Below, in pieces: positions 63,849 to 64,000 of a DNA stretch of 64,000 nucleotides. The notes under the pieces were generated by a model, which saw nothing but the letters and a program-made list of their open reading frames with translations, was not told the origin of the DNA and made no database searches. The stretch is from assembly GCF_004362805.1 (NCBI RefSeq), contig NZ_SNYF01000009.1:1-64000 (forward strand), given 5' to 3'. The stretch's first letter is position 1. The number at the start of each line of letters is the position of its first letter. The position numbers were made by a program, and so were the translations under genes. The DNA comes from Algoriphagus boseongensis (lineage in GTDB: Bacteria > Bacteroidota > Bacteroidia > Cytophagales > Cyclobacteriaceae).

Positions 63849-64000
63849 TTATTGTTCAGGAAGCTGATCAAGGGCTAGGATCAGTTTATTCATAAATGGC
63901 TTAATCTCTTCCGGCCAAAGGGAAGGATCCTTACCTACCTGCCACCACAACACTCCGGTTTTGTTTTCAAATGCCAGATAATAGGCGCCTTGATCTACGC
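63849..64000 (-). CDS. C-terminal end of a hypothetical protein (partial)
   Basis: A minus-strand frame ends with TAA at 63849-63851 and is open to the window edge (about 49 codons, ending ...KPFMNKLILALDQLPEQ). The visible part (VDQGAYYLAFENKTGVLWWQVGKDPSLWPEEI) looks like a genuine folded-protein end. The terminator shared with the phosphorylase gene lies directly after it, supporting a real gene. No family is recognised. Confidence 0.65.
   Translation of the reverse strand, partial: VDQGAYYLAFENKTGVLWWQVGKDPSLWPEEIKPFMNKLILALDQLPEQ

Overview
The window looks like chromosomal DNA of a Bacteroidota bacterium, most likely a Cytophagales/Cyclobacteriaceae member (Algoriphagus-like; the genus is a guess from gene content and protein style). 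The signs are TAnnTTTG -7 promoter elements with few Shine-Dalgarno sequences, a fused ABC-permease/M1-peptidase gene, a short CarB, a Bacteroidota-type FtsL, DksA-like, DUF4834 and lamin-tail proteins, and an initiator tRNA of the Bacteroidota kind.

Layout. 1-18.3 kb: acyl-CoA dehydrogenase, a TPR sensor kinase, an M20 peptidase, an ABC transporter, a VOC lipoprotein, a GxxExxY nuclease-like gene between perfect 19-bp inverted repeats, a DUF885 peptidase, a toxin-antitoxin pair, an ECF-sigma locus, XerD and a di-heme peroxidase. 18.4-22.4 kb: an accessory island, by eye more AT-rich than its surroundings, that looks like a non-classical integron. An IntI-like tyrosine recombinase with an extra N-terminal domain is followed, in the same orientation, by three single-gene cassettes. 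Each cassette ends in an attC-like imperfect palindrome, and the first encodes a lincosamide-nucleotidyltransferase-like protein. 22.4-46.6 kb: housekeeping genes (carB, asd, scpB, der, era, initiator tRNA, prmC, an RsmB-type methyltransferase, guaB), redox genes (YpdA, SDR), and a BlaI/M56 sensor pair with three operators around its promoter.

46.9-62.4 kb: a complete-looking division and cell-wall (dcw) cluster, mraZ-rsmH-ftsL-ftsI-murE-mraY-murD-ftsW-murG-murC-ftsQ-ftsA-ftsZ, all on the + strand and mostly overlapping by 4 nt or spaced by a few nt. It is preceded by 10-bp-spaced GTGG repeats that match the known MraZ operator pattern. murG has no ATG/GTG/TTG available and seems to start at ATT. 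An FMN reductase, a purine nucleoside phosphorylase and a partial gene close the window.

The strongest candidate for an undescribed system is the integron-like island. The four palindromes share CCGCYAAC/GTTRGCGG-type ends and a consistent left/right spacer asymmetry, and they fall at cassette boundaries. The recombinase carries the R-K-H-R-H-Y residues and the C-terminal SPLD motif of IntI, but not the IntI-specific insertion.
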